Source of the DNA: Winogradskyella echinorum
GTDB taxonomy: Bacteria; Bacteroidota; Bacteroidia; Flavobacteriales; Flavobacteriaceae
DNA: 64,000 nt
Direction: 5' to 3'
Assembly (NCBI RefSeq): GCF_014297365.1
Contig: NZ_JACOQD010000005.1
Span: 62,001-126,000, forward strand
The notes under the pieces: generated by a model
What the model saw: the letters and a program-made list of their open reading frames with translations, nothing else
Told to the model about the DNA's origin: nothing
Database searches by the model: none
Made by a program: the position numbers and the translations under genes
In this document: positions 8,452 through 17,039 of the stretch, one piece after another
Layout: each line of letters opens with the position of its first letter
Position numbering within the stretch: position 1 is the stretch's first letter

Positions 8452-9804
8452 ATGAACGTACATTTTATTGCTATTGGAGGTGCAGCAATGCACAATTTAG
8501 CCATAGCACTTCACAATAAAGGATATATAGTAACAGGAAGCGACGATACTATTTTTGATCCTTCTAAATCGAGATTAGATGCTAAAGGCTTATTACCAGA
8601 ATCTTTTGGTTGGTATCCTGAGAAAATTACATCAGATTTAGATGCTATTGTTTTAGGTATGCATGCTAAAGCTGATAATCCTGAATTGCTAAAAGCCCAA
8701 GAACTTGGTCTTAAAATCTACAGTTATCCTGAATTTTTATACGAGCAATCCAAAAATAAAACACGTGTGGTTATTGGAGGCAGTCATGGAAAAACAACGA
8801 TTACGTCCATGATATTACATGTAATGCATTATCACGATAGAGATGTAGACTTTATGGTTGGCGCACAGCTTGAAGGTTTTGATGTGATGGTTAAACTCAC
8901 AGAAGACAATGACTTTATGGTGTTGGAAGGTGATGAATATTTGAGTTCACCAATAGATAGACGACCAAAATTTCATTTGTATAAACCTAATATTGCTTTG
9001 TTAAGTGGTATTGCTTGGGATCATATTAATGTGTTTCCAACCTATGAAAATTACGTGGAGCAGTTTAGCATTTTTGTAGATTCTATTGTTACAGGAGGAA
9101 GCATTAATTATAACGAAGAAGATGAAGAAGTTAAGCGTGTCGTAGAAGCATCGGAAAACCAAATACGTAAGATTGCATATCGCACTCCAGAATATACAGT
9201 TGAAGATGGTGAAACACTTTTAGAAACTCCAGAAGGTCCAATGCCAATTGAAGTATTCGGAGCTCACAACTTAAATAACTTAGCTGGAGCCAAATGGATT
9301 TGCCAGCACATGGGTATTGATGAAGACGATTTCTACGAAGCCATTTCTACCTTTAAAGGAGCAAGCAAACGTTTAGAGAAAATCGCTGAGTCTAATAACA
9401 GCATCGCTTACAAAGATTTTGCACACTCACCAAGTAAAGTAGAAGCGACAACCAAAGCTTTAAAGGAACAATATAGCGATAGAACGTTAGTCGCTTGTTT
9501 AGAATTACATACGTATAGTAGTCTTAATGCCGAATTTCTAAAAGAATATAAAGGTGCTTTAGATGCTGCAGATGTTGCTGTGGTTTTTTACTCACCACAT
9601 GCTGTAGAAATTAAAAAACTAGAAGAAGTTACAGAACAGCAAATTGCCAATGCCTTTGAGCGCGATGATTTAATCATCTACACCAATCCAGATGATTTTA
9701 AAAACTTCTTATTCTCTCAGAGTTTTGAAAATAAATCTTTACTCTTGATGAGTTCTGGTAATTATGGTGGTTTAGATTTTGATGAGGTGACAAAACTGTT
9801 TTAA
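8452..9804 (+). CDS. mpl: UDP-N-acetylmuramate:L-Ala-gamma-D-Glu-meso-DAP ligase
   Basis: 450 residues, the usual length for Mpl. It has the Rossmann-like N-terminus (VHFIAIGGAAMHNLA), the ATP loop GGSHGKTT (109-116), the Mur-ligase central motifs VLEGDEY and LSGIAWDHINVFP, and the C-terminal FAHSPSKVEATT. Mpl reattaches recycled murein tripeptide to UDP-MurNAc in the cytoplasm. It lies 33 nt after the TolC gene. The last 54 nt of the gene are repeated in diverged form at 11327-11380 (see findings). Confidence 0.93.
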   Translation: MNVHFIAIGGAAMHNLAIALHNKGYIVTGSDDTIFDPSKSRLDAKGLLPESFGWYPEKITSDLDAIVLGMHAKADNPELLKAQELGLKIYSYPEFLYEQSKNKTRVVIGGSHGKTTITSMILHVMHYHDRDVDFMVGAQLEGFDVMVKLTEDNDFMVLEGDEYLSSPIDRRPKFHLYKPNIALLSGIAWDHINVFPTYENYVEQFSIFVDSIVTGGSINYNEEDEEVKRVVEASENQIRKIAYRTPEYTVEDGETLLETPEGPMPIEVFGAHNLNNLAGAKWICQHMGIDEDDFYEAISTFKGASKRLEKIAESNNSIAYKDFAHSPSKVEATTKALKEQYSDRTLVACLELHTYSSLNAEFLKEYKGALDAADVAVVFYSPHAVEIKKLEEVTEQQIANAFERDDLIIYTNPDDFKNFLFSQSFENKSLLLMSSGNYGGLDFDEVTKLF

Positions 9805-9810
9805 AGATTT

Positions 9811-9840
9811 GTCATCCTGAACTTGTTTCAGGATCTCATT
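9811..9840. repeat. dispersed palindromic intergenic repeat (GTCAT...ATCTCATT type)
   Basis: GTCAT, then ATCCTGAA-cttgt-TTCAGGAT as a perfect 8-bp inverted repeat, then CTCATT. It lies 6 nt after the mpl stop. The flanks GTCAT and ATCTCATT recur around a different hairpin at 48693-48720, and a half copy (CTTGTTTCAGGATCT) is at 29804-29818. It may also act as a weak transcript end for mpl. Confidence 0.6.
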
Positions 9841-9911
9841 TTTACATGGACTTTTTATATATAGTAACAAAAAGTTAATATTTTATACTTATATGTTATA
9901 AACCATCAAGT

Positions 9912-11327
9912 ATGAAGTTCAATCGTCGTTTTTATGATTCAGATATAAGCTTCAAGTCAATTTCAAAAAAGAAACTTGTTTTGTCAATTTTACTTGGCTT
10001 GGTTTCTGCTATTTTTATATATAGTTTTTTTTATGTGTTAAGGGAAGCTATAAGGCTTATGTCTTTAGGATTAGATTATCTACCAAAAATAATTTCTGAA
10101 GGTGATCGTAACTTATACAATCTTTTTTGTGCAGCTATTTCTTTTATTTTTGGAAATTCAATTGCTATTAGTTCTCTATTTAGTCGACCACAAAACACAT
10201 TATCAAGAAGAAATGTTAAAAGAGGAAGAATATTAAATGATCAAATATTTTTAGGGTTTAATTTTATGTATTGGTTTACAAAAATTTGGATTCTGGTTTC
10301 TATATTTTCTATGGGATTTATGGATTTACCATACTTGTCATATCTCTTTTTACCTTCAATTTTATTAATTATAGTATTGTATTTAGAATCATGGAAAACA
10401 TTGATTCTTATTATGAGAAAAAATAGATGGAAAATACAAGTAGTTCACTTACTTGCTTTTGTAATTCTAACTTTCACCCTTAGTAGAATCGATATTGTAG
10501 ATTATAAATCAATCGATAAGTCGTTGTTAAATAACTCATTAATCATTGATATTCCCTCTAGTTTATACAAAAATGACAACTATAAATCTTATAACTTTAA
10601 TAACCTTGTTTTTAAGATGGAGGTTGTATCCAATGATACGGTTGGTCTCTATAATTATGCAAATCAAACGATAGAGTTATATGAAGTGTATGGCTATATT
10701 AGAGAATGGAAAACAGAACTCTATTTCGGTGAGAAATCAAAATTTTCACCAAAATTAAGGGCGAATAAGGATTTACCTATTAAATATATAAAGCAATTTG
10801 AATTAGAGCTCTTAGAGTTAAATCAACGTAATGTTATATATGAAATATCTAATGATGATGAGCTGACTTCTAGGTTTTATAATAATCAATTAATGCATAG
10901 GATTTCACCCTCTTTAAAAGATGAGCTTCCGGGAACAGCTAGGCCACCTATGCCTCCTCCCATTGAAGATTTTGAATTAGATAAAGAACTCAAGTTTATG
11001 GATACACTGAGGGTGCATATTTCTAGTAAGGTAGAAATTGGTGGTCTTGTAGTGCCATTAAAAATGCTTTCAAAAAAGCTAAAAAATCATATTAACAAGT
11101 CAACCATTATTGAATACATTTATACTGAAAATGTAACCTATCAGGACTATATCAATGTTTTGTCAGCGCATAAAAAGGCAGTTTGGGAATTAAGAGCTAC
11201 TGAAAATTTTGATGAAATAGATTCATTGATTCGTCGAAATCAATTTAGTAGAGATGAGAAACTAAATAATGAAAGAGATAGAATAAAAGAAAAGTATCCA
11301 TTGTATATTACAGAAAGATTTGAGTAA
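9912..11327 (+). CDS. polytopic membrane protein with ExbD/TolR-like C-terminal domain
   Basis: 471 residues. About five hydrophobic segments (near 22-43, 68-90, 117-136, 140-160, 176-192), then about 170 residues of extracytoplasmic sequence and a proline-rich linker (TARPPMPPP, 342-350). The C-terminal part (about 365-470) has the rhythm of the ExbD periplasmic fold: VHISSKVEIGGLVVPLKMLS, then ENVTYQDYINVLSAHKKAVW, and it ends KEKYPLYIT, much like flavobacterial ExbD tails ending YPLKIS. This is a resemblance by eye, not a proven homology. The gene is bracketed by mpl and a displaced copy of the mpl 3' end. Function unknown; a role in proton-driven envelope processes would be the guess. Confidence 0.75.
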   Translation: MKFNRRFYDSDISFKSISKKKLVLSILLGLVSAIFIYSFFYVLREAIRLMSLGLDYLPKIISEGDRNLYNLFCAAISFIFGNSIAISSLFSRPQNTLSRRNVKRGRILNDQIFLGFNFMYWFTKIWILVSIFSMGFMDLPYLSYLFLPSILLIIVLYLESWKTLILIMRKNRWKIQVVHLLAFVILTFTLSRIDIVDYKSIDKSLLNNSLIIDIPSSLYKNDNYKSYNFNNLVFKMEVVSNDTVGLYNYANQTIELYEVYGYIREWKTELYFGEKSKFSPKLRANKDLPIKYIKQFELELLELNQRNVIYEISNDDELTSRFYNNQLMHRISPSLKDELPGTARPPMPPPIEDFELDKELKFMDTLRVHISSKVEIGGLVVPLKMLSKKLKNHINKSTIIEYIYTENVTYQDYINVLSAHKKAVWELRATENFDEIDSLIRRNQFSRDEKLNNERDRIKEKYPLYITERFE

Positions 11328-11380
11328 GTCCTTGTAATTATGATGGTTTGGATTTTGATGAAGTGAAAAGATCGTTTTAA
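11327..11380 (+). pseudogene. displaced 3' end of mpl (54-nt remnant)
   Basis: These 54 nt match the last 54 nt of mpl (9751-9804) without gaps at 45 positions. They encode SPCNYDGLDFDEVKRSF plus stop against SSGNYGGLDFDEVTKLF in Mpl, in the same frame and with the same TAA. There is no start codon or upstream coding sequence for it. It is the expected footprint of an insertion at the 3' end of mpl. Confidence 0.8.
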
Positions 11381-11393
11381 GATAGTTAACATA

Positions 11394-12443
11394 TTAGTTT
11401 AAGCAATGATTTTCTAATAAAGAAATGCCTCGTTTTTGCCCTAATTCAGAAAGTTTTTTCCAATTAACACATGCCAATTCTAAACTACCTGTTTCATAAT
11501 ATATAGCAGCTATGTTATAGAGTGCATCAATATTCACTGAGTCAAGATTGTAGCTTTTTGTAAAGAAGTTTATTGCTTTTTCAAAATCATTTTTTTGATA
11601 TGCTTTTAGCCCTTTATTAAAGAATTTTTTTGCATCTCGAATATCATAAATGTCATCTCCATATATTTCATCAAGCTTTTTATAAGAATTTGTAAAAAAG
11701 ACTATTGTAATTCCACGGAAAGTTTTTGTTTTTTCATCTCGAAATACAAAAGGAAGTTTTATAGTTTCTAGGTCTTTGAATCTTTCTAAATTCCAAAGGC
11801 TAAATGATTCATTCAAAACGGAAATTACTCGCTTAATTTTTGTTGAATCGTTAGTGTCGGAAGTATAAATTGAAGATTCTATTTTTTTGTTTTTAATATC
11901 AATTATAATAGTTCCTTTTGCTTTAAAGTTACTGTGCTTTTCCTTAAAGGCATTATTTAATTGAAGTGTTAAGCTAGATTTCAACGTTGGTGTATAATAT
12001 GGCTTTGCTACTTGATCTGTACTACCATTTTGTTGATTCTTAAATTCTTCAAATTTATTTTGTTCTCTAATAAAATAGAACCGCTTTATTTTATCGTCTT
12101 CGAGGTTATCAATATTTTCAGTAATTATTAATGTGTCGTTTTTAATTTTTTCGATAAAGTAACCTGCGAATTCTGAAGTTTTAATATAATTATCATTTAA
12201 AGAAAAGTTAATACATGAATTTTCTTTTTTGAATAATGGGTTATTGTTGGTGCAAAGCTGATTTTTTTTAATAAGAAAATTTACATAAGAAGAGTCCTTA
12301 TAGAATCTATCGATCAAACTACTACTGTCTTTCATTTCAATTTTGAACTTAACCCAATCTCCATTTAACTCGTTAATATTAATTTCTTGTGAATAGCTTT
12401 TTAAAGTAATTAATATTACTAGCAGATAAATAATTCTTCTCAT
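11394..12443 (-). CDS. secreted TPR-containing protein of unknown function
   Basis: 349 residues from the ATG at 12443; a longer in-frame TTG at 12461 is rejected because the signal peptide MRRIIYLLVILITLKSYSQ begins at the ATG. Residues up to about 260 are strand-rich and unrecognised (GDWVKFKIEMKDSSS; GTIIIDIKNKKIESS). The C-terminus has one or two TPR units (KAYQKNDFEKAINFFTKSYN; LYNIAAIYYETGSLELACVNW) and a terminal GLL-type cap (KRGISLLENHC). It faces the mpl remnant tail to tail. Role not known. Confidence 0.75.
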   Translation of the reverse strand: MRRIIYLLVILITLKSYSQEININELNGDWVKFKIEMKDSSSLIDRFYKDSSYVNFLIKKNQLCTNNNPLFKKENSCINFSLNDNYIKTSEFAGYFIEKIKNDTLIITENIDNLEDDKIKRFYFIREQNKFEEFKNQQNGSTDQVAKPYYTPTLKSSLTLQLNNAFKEKHSNFKAKGTIIIDIKNKKIESSIYTSDTNDSTKIKRVISVLNESFSLWNLERFKDLETIKLPFVFRDEKTKTFRGITIVFFTNSYKKLDEIYGDDIYDIRDAKKFFNKGLKAYQKNDFEKAINFFTKSYNLDSVNIDALYNIAAIYYETGSLELACVNWKKLSELGQKRGISLLENHCLN

Positions 12444-12534
12444 TATTTTAAAAACTTCCAATGGTGTTAATGCAATATGTTTAATGATAAATCTAAAGAT
12501 AAGTAAGTTCGCTAAAATTTTCTAAATATCAAAC

Positions 12535-12834
12535 CTACTCATTCTCAACCTTATCAATCATCTGCTTAAAAAGATCTAGCAAGAAAATAAGTTTCCCAGC
12601 GTCTCCTGCCGCTAAAAATTTTTGGTTTTCAACTTTAACACCATACCAATCTTGTCGGTTAATTTCGTTAAGAATCCATTTTATTTCTAAATTGGCTATG
12701 GATGTTTTTGAGATGTCTATTTCTACTTCCCAACCTGGAGTGGCCAAATTGGTAATTTGTATCACTTCATTTTTTTCCCAATCGCCATCGCAATTTTCCT
12801 TAAACCAATTTTGTATCCAGTCTAAAATTTCCAT
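12535..12834 (-). CDS. Imm53-like immunity protein, without an adjacent toxin
   Basis: 99 residues. The pattern of an N-terminal ILDWIQNWFKENCDGDWE, then TPGWEVEIDI, then DWYGVKVENQKFLAAGD matches what I recall of the Imm53 family of polymorphic-toxin immunity proteins (W-x3-CDGDWEH near the start, NPGW in the middle, a GAG-type motif near the end). No toxin, Rhs or secretion-effector gene is next to it; its neighbours are an unrelated TPR protein and a PLP enzyme. It may protect against toxins of competing strains. The family call is from memory of the motif. Confidence 0.7.
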   Translation of the reverse strand: MEILDWIQNWFKENCDGDWEKNEVIQITNLATPGWEVEIDISKTSIANLEIKWILNEINRQDWYGVKVENQKFLAAGDAGKLIFLLDLFKQMIDKVENE

Positions 12835-12865
12835 TTGTGTTTAGTATTTAAAAGTATGTCTGGTT

Positions 12866-12931
12866 GAGTCCTTCGACTGCGCTCAGCAGAACTATCGAGA
12901 ACCATTTTAGTTTTAAAGCTGTTCTCGATAC
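12866..12931. repeat. dispersed repeat with CTTCGACTGCGCTCAG core and long hairpin
   Basis: CTTCGACTGCGCTCAG (12871-12886) is followed by a perfect 10-bp inverted repeat, TATCGAGAAC (12893-12902) and GTTCTCGATA (12921-12930), with an 18-nt loop. The core recurs inverted at 17022-17037 (15 of 16) and 50613-50628 (14 of 16). The region to about 12990 (CACTCGAACTGACGTGA) looks like a continuation of the same repeat family. Confidence 0.6.
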
Positions 12932-13005
12932 ATTTATTAATTCTTCGTTTCACCACCGAATCAATAAACACTCGAACTGACGTGATAGCTTAGATTTAGT
13001 GATTC

Positions 13006-14850
13006 CTAAATCTTAGAAACAAAATCCGCAAACACTGCCTTATGCTTTTCCAAATCCATATCTGGCGACAATGCCACACGTGCAATATAATCTTTATCGC
13101 CTTCTTTTGTGGTGCCTTGTGTTGAGGTTGCAGGTATGGTCCAATAACAGCCTTTTAACTGACCGTAACTAACACAGTATTTACTTTCGTTAGGGATTTC
13201 GGTAATCATTAAATTGATTAATCGATGATTTAATGCACGTTTGTAGGTTTCTTTTTCTTCAGGAGTGTTTCCTTTGGTTGGAAGGTCTAATGAAAACACA
13301 GAAGGAGTAAAACCTTGTGCTGCCAATTCCTCCGAAACGAAATTGATTTTCGCTTCTGGTAAGGTGTCTTGAATAAAGTTTACAAACTCACGTGTGTTTT
13401 TATACGCATCCGCAATTCTTTGATTCATAGATGGTAATTGCTTTGACAAAATCTCATATTGAAGTGCAGTCGCCTCATTATCGCAAAGCGTAAGATGTAA
13501 GTCTATTTTGTTCATTATGGCATCTACTTTTGCATTTCCAACGACATAACCTGCTGTACATTTTCCACCACTAGGAAACTTAGAACCACTCGCATATGAA
13601 ATGGCCCTCATAGTCGATAAAATTTCACCTTCTCCTAAAAACTGCACATTAGGACAAAAGGTTTGGTCTAATATAAACACAGGATCTACCGCAATGCTAC
13701 CAGATGCCGTTTTACGCTCTAGGCTCAAGGCTTCTTTCAATTTTTGAAGATCAGGAACTTCTACTCTTGGATTAGTTGGTATTTCAGCAATGATGTAAGG
13801 AATAGCATCGTCTTGAGCAATTTTATTTAATACAGTATGGAGACTTTGCACCATGTCATTATCACCATCAACAGGTAAATCGACTACTTCTACGTTTGCT
13901 AAGCATGCAGCAACACGTCTGGCTTGGTCATTGGTGCCACCATAGCAATTTGGTGGTACTACAAATTTAATTGGTTTGCCTTTATGATTTTCTAATGAAT
14001 AGTCAATTAAACCCATCATAATGGCATACTGAATTGATAAACCACTAGAACCAACTAATGGTTGAGATGTTGTGCCATTAATGTTTTTTATTAAGCTTAA
14101 TACAGCTGCTTTATTTGTTTCGATATCGCTATTTTGAACCTTAATTGACGTATGCTCTGTTAACGCTTTTAAGGCTACCAAACAATTAGAAGGAGTCATA
14201 GCAATAGTTTCTCGACGTCTCACATGTTGAATATCTGAAATATAAGCGTCGTTTTGCTCACCATTAACAATTAAGATACTACCCAAATGTGCGTGAAGAT
14301 GTATATGAAAGTCAATATTGGCATTACTTTCAATATGTGAAATATCGTTTTGCTGTGAAATATAAATAGTACTGCCATTAAATTCTAAAATGGCAGTTGG
14401 GCTATCAACTTTAACCAAATCAAAATTATAACCATATACCTTCTTGATGATATCTGCATCGAAAAATTGAGGTAATTCTTCTGAGTATAGAATTTGTGTT
14501 TTTTTGTTTTCTAATAAGTTGCTTCGTAAAATAGATAAGATAGGTGCCGTTTGTGACCCAAAACTAATCACTTGCTCTGGTTTAAAACCATGCAAATTGG
14601 CAATGGCCCATTCTAAAATACAAGATAATGGGTGTCCTAAACGAATATAATCGTATGCGGTTGGTAATTCACCTAATGCTTCTGAATTAAAATTGTCTTC
14701 TTTAAATAAGATTTCAAACTCATCCAAAAACTGTGTTTTGGCTAATTTTTCATTGTAAATATCTAAACGATGCGTAGTTAGGTTCAACCAATCTATTGGC
14801 ATGTTTTCTAATACGGCTTTTGTGTATTTAAGGATGTTATGATTTTGCAT
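13006..14850 (-). CDS. large Cys/Met-metabolism-type PLP-dependent enzyme
   Basis: 614 residues, about 200 longer than cystathionine lyases and synthases. The C-terminal two thirds (about 262-614) follow the fold: GSSGLSIQYA for phosphate binding, VVPPNCYGGTND with the aromatic residue, an aspartate in VFILDQTFCP, and the Schiff-base lysine in ASGSKFPSGG (K424). The N-terminal part contains HPLSCILEWAIANLHGF and ISFGSQTAP, which look like a second, degenerate start of the same fold. The exact substrate cannot be deduced; sulfur amino-acid elimination or transfer is the family function. No membrane segments; cytoplasmic. Confidence 0.8.
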   Translation of the reverse strand: MQNHNILKYTKAVLENMPIDWLNLTTHRLDIYNEKLAKTQFLDEFEILFKEDNFNSEALGELPTAYDYIRLGHPLSCILEWAIANLHGFKPEQVISFGSQTAPILSILRSNLLENKKTQILYSEELPQFFDADIIKKVYGYNFDLVKVDSPTAILEFNGSTIYISQQNDISHIESNANIDFHIHLHAHLGSILIVNGEQNDAYISDIQHVRRRETIAMTPSNCLVALKALTEHTSIKVQNSDIETNKAAVLSLIKNINGTTSQPLVGSSGLSIQYAIMMGLIDYSLENHKGKPIKFVVPPNCYGGTNDQARRVAACLANVEVVDLPVDGDNDMVQSLHTVLNKIAQDDAIPYIIAEIPTNPRVEVPDLQKLKEALSLERKTASGSIAVDPVFILDQTFCPNVQFLGEGEILSTMRAISYASGSKFPSGGKCTAGYVVGNAKVDAIMNKIDLHLTLCDNEATALQYEILSKQLPSMNQRIADAYKNTREFVNFIQDTLPEAKINFVSEELAAQGFTPSVFSLDLPTKGNTPEEKETYKRALNHRLINLMITEIPNESKYCVSYGQLKGCYWTIPATSTQGTTKEGDKDYIARVALSPDMDLEKHKAVFADFVSKI

Positions 14851-14971
14851 GAATCTGTCTTACTAATAGTGTGTAAAGATACATTAGTTAGGTTTTTGTT
14901 GAAAATCTTACAAGACGTTTTATTATATATAATTTAATGGAAATTGATATAGAAATTTTTAGAGGAAATGG

Positions 14972-15406
14972 TTAATTTCTACAAGCACATTCATGATGCT
15001 CATTGAGGTATGCAATAGTTTCTAAGCATAGTTCTTTTAACACTTGAATATTAATATCAGATAGTTTTTTAACGTAAATACATGCTTTACCCATTTTAAA
15101 TTTACCCAAATCTTCTAGTAAACGATTGCTTTTATCTGTGTTAGAAAATATGTAAAGTGAAAACTGTGCTTTACGAGGTGAGAAACCTAATAGTGGGGCA
15201 TCACCTTCGTGTCCACTCTTGTATTTGTAGTGATAGCGTCCAAAACCTATAATTGTTGGTCCCCACATTCTTGGTTCAAAACCCGACCATTCTCGCATTA
15301 AATCAATTAATTGATAACTATCCACTTTCTTTTGTTCATTATCAACATAAGACTCTATAAAATCATTTACGCTTACTTCAGTTTCGGTTGTTTTATTCTT
15401 TGCCAT
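14972..15406 (-). CDS. DUF1801 domain protein
   Basis: 144 residues. The family hallmarks are present: EWSGFEPRMWGPTIIGFGRY, then ADAP-like GDAPLLGFSPRKAQFSLYI, then LEDLGKFKMGKACIYVKKLS and a C-terminal helix. DUF1801 proteins share the YdhG/CyaY-like fold and have no assigned biochemical role. It starts 9 nt after the dienelactone hydrolase gene, so the two are probably co-transcribed. Confidence 0.85.
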   Translation of the reverse strand: MAKNKTTETEVSVNDFIESYVDNEQKKVDSYQLIDLMREWSGFEPRMWGPTIIGFGRYHYKYKSGHEGDAPLLGFSPRKAQFSLYIFSNTDKSNRLLEDLGKFKMGKACIYVKKLSDINIQVLKELCLETIAYLNEHHECACRN

Positions 15407-15415
15407 ATGAGATAG

Positions 15416-16306
15416 TTAAGATTTTAAATGCTTCTTGAAAAAAGCAATAGTGCGTTCCCAAGATAAATTGGCGGCTTCTTTATCGTAACGTGGAGTTGTG
15501 TTATTATGAAAGCCATGATTGACTTCTGGATAAATATAAGCCTGATGTTCAATATTGTTTTCTTTGAGTATTTTTTCAAAAGCTGGCCAACCTGCATTAA
15601 CTCTAGTGTCGAGTTCCCCGTATTGGAGTAGAAGAGGAGCTTTTATTTTTACTGCATCTTCGGCTTCTGGTTGTCTTCCGTAATAAGGAACTGCTGCACC
15701 TAAGTCTGGTAGACGAACTGCCATCATGTTAGAAATCCAACCACCAAAACAAAAGCCAACTACACCAACGTTACCATCACAATTTTTGTGATTTTTAAGA
15801 TAATTGTACGCGGCAATAAAATCTTCGAGCATTTCATTTCTATCGCGCTTTTTTTGCATGGTTCTACCATCATCATCATTTCCAGGGTAACCTCCTAATG
15901 GACTTAAAGCATCTGGTGCTAAAGAAATAAAATTTTCTTTTGCTGTGCGTCTTCCTACATCTTCTATATAAGGATTAAGGCCTCTATTTTCATGAACTAC
16001 AATAACGCCAGGTAATTTTTCTTTGTTATCCTTTGGTTGCGATAACAAACCTTTTATAGTACCTCCTCCTTTTGGAGATTCATAAGTAATATAATCTGAA
16101 TCTAATGTTGGATCGTTAGGTTTAACTAATAAAGTGTCTACATAATTTGGGGACATAAAACTCAATAATGAAGATACTGTTAAACCACCAATAGCATATA
16201 ACCCTAATTTTTCTACAAATTGTTTTCTATTGAGTTTGTTATGGGCATAATCGTCGTATAGATCAAAAACTTCTTGATTGATGTCTTCTTTTTTTAAATC
16301 TTTCAT
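15416..16306 (-). CDS. dienelactone hydrolase family protein
   Basis: 296 residues. The alpha/beta-hydrolase core starts near residue 70; the nucleophile is cysteine in VGFCFGGW, the acid is in LLLQYGELDTRV and the histidine in EVNHGFH, the triad of this family. The first 60 residues carry KLNRKQFVEKLGLYAIGGLTVSSLLSFM, a hydrophobic stretch after an N-R-K-Q-F segment that resembles the Tat-like leader seen in many bacterial members, so the enzyme may be exported. Substrate unknown. It follows the PaiB-like gene by 43 nt. Confidence 0.88.
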   Translation of the reverse strand: MKDLKKEDINQEVFDLYDDYAHNKLNRKQFVEKLGLYAIGGLTVSSLLSFMSPNYVDTLLVKPNDPTLDSDYITYESPKGGGTIKGLLSQPKDNKEKLPGVIVVHENRGLNPYIEDVGRRTAKENFISLAPDALSPLGGYPGNDDDGRTMQKKRDRNEMLEDFIAAYNYLKNHKNCDGNVGVVGFCFGGWISNMMAVRLPDLGAAVPYYGRQPEAEDAVKIKAPLLLQYGELDTRVNAGWPAFEKILKENNIEHQAYIYPEVNHGFHNNTTPRYDKEAANLSWERTIAFFKKHLKS

Positions 16307-16349
16307 GATGTTGTATTTTGATAGAAATCAGAGTAATAAGATACGAATT

Positions 16350-16940
16350 TTAAAAGACCTTATCTAAAAACTGTTTTATACTCTCTTGATTTGCCCTCAG
16401 TAACTCCTCGCGAGCTAACCTTTTATCCTTTGGGTTTTTGTCTTGTGATAATTTAAACTTGCCTTCCCATTCAGTTATAGAAATTTCGAACATTTCAATA
16501 TAATTAAGGTTAGCATCCAATCTTGGGTTATTAGATTCTAAAACATAGTTGTGGTCTGGTGCTTCTAAAAACTCAGTCATTGTAATTAGAGATTGTTTTA
16601 GAGCAGCCTTGCTTTCAATGGCTTTTACCTTTCCTTTTAAGTGAACTTTAATATAATTCCAAGTTGGCAATTGGGTTGTAGAATAAACCGTTGGAGATAT
16701 ATAGCACTGTGGACCTCCAAATAAGATAGTGACATCGTTATTGTTTTTTAATAACTCTGTTTGCGGATTGTAAATATCTATGTGTCCTATAAGTTTTTCA
16801 TCTTCATATATCAAAGGCAAATGAGTTACTAAGGGAAGCTTATCTTTTACAGAAATTACGGTTGCTAATGGGTAGGTTTTTATAACTTCAATTATGTGAT
16901 TGATGTCATTGTCTTGATGATGTTTTGGTGGGTAATTCAT
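16350..16940 (-). CDS. PaiB-type FMN-binding protein
   Basis: 196 residues. It starts MNYPPKHH and continues YPLATVISVKDKLPLVTHLP, LIGHIDIYNPQ, and ISPTVYSTTQLPTWNYIKVH, the flavin split-barrel pattern of the PaiB family (putative negative regulators that bind FMN/heme). The C-terminal EFEI-W-KLSQDKNPKDK segment is also characteristic. The start is set by the conserved N-terminus; a TACATTTG element lies one base upstream of the ATG. First gene of the group with the hydrolase and the DUF1801 gene. Confidence 0.85.
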   Translation of the reverse strand: MNYPPKHHQDNDINHIIEVIKTYPLATVISVKDKLPLVTHLPLIYEDEKLIGHIDIYNPQTELLKNNNDVTILFGGPQCYISPTVYSTTQLPTWNYIKVHLKGKVKAIESKAALKQSLITMTEFLEAPDHNYVLESNNPRLDANLNYIEMFEISITEWEGKFKLSQDKNPKDKRLAREELLRANQESIKQFLDKVF

Positions 16941-16941
16941 G

Positions 16942-16949
16942 CAAATGTA
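16942..16949 (-). promoter_or_regulatory. -7-like element abutting the PaiB-type start codon
   Basis: On the minus strand the sequence reads TACATTTG-C-ATG. It matches TAnnTTTG; if used, transcription would start at or beside the start codon. No -33 TTTG is visible at the usual distance. Confidence 0.3.
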
Positions 16950-17019
16950 TACTGATTATTTACTAACGTTTAAAAAATTTCTTTGATTAGTGATTCATCA
17001 ATAGAAAATTATAAATGGT

Positions 17020-17039
17020 AGCTGAGCGTAGTCGAAGCT
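17020..17039. repeat. short dispersed repeat (CTGAGCGTAGTCGAAG core)
   Basis: AGCTGAGCGTAGTCGAAGCT is the inverted counterpart of the core at 12871-12886 and relates to 50613-50628. It runs into the last bases of the DUF1569 gene, whose stop codon (17038-17040) lies in the repeat edge. Confidence 0.55.
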
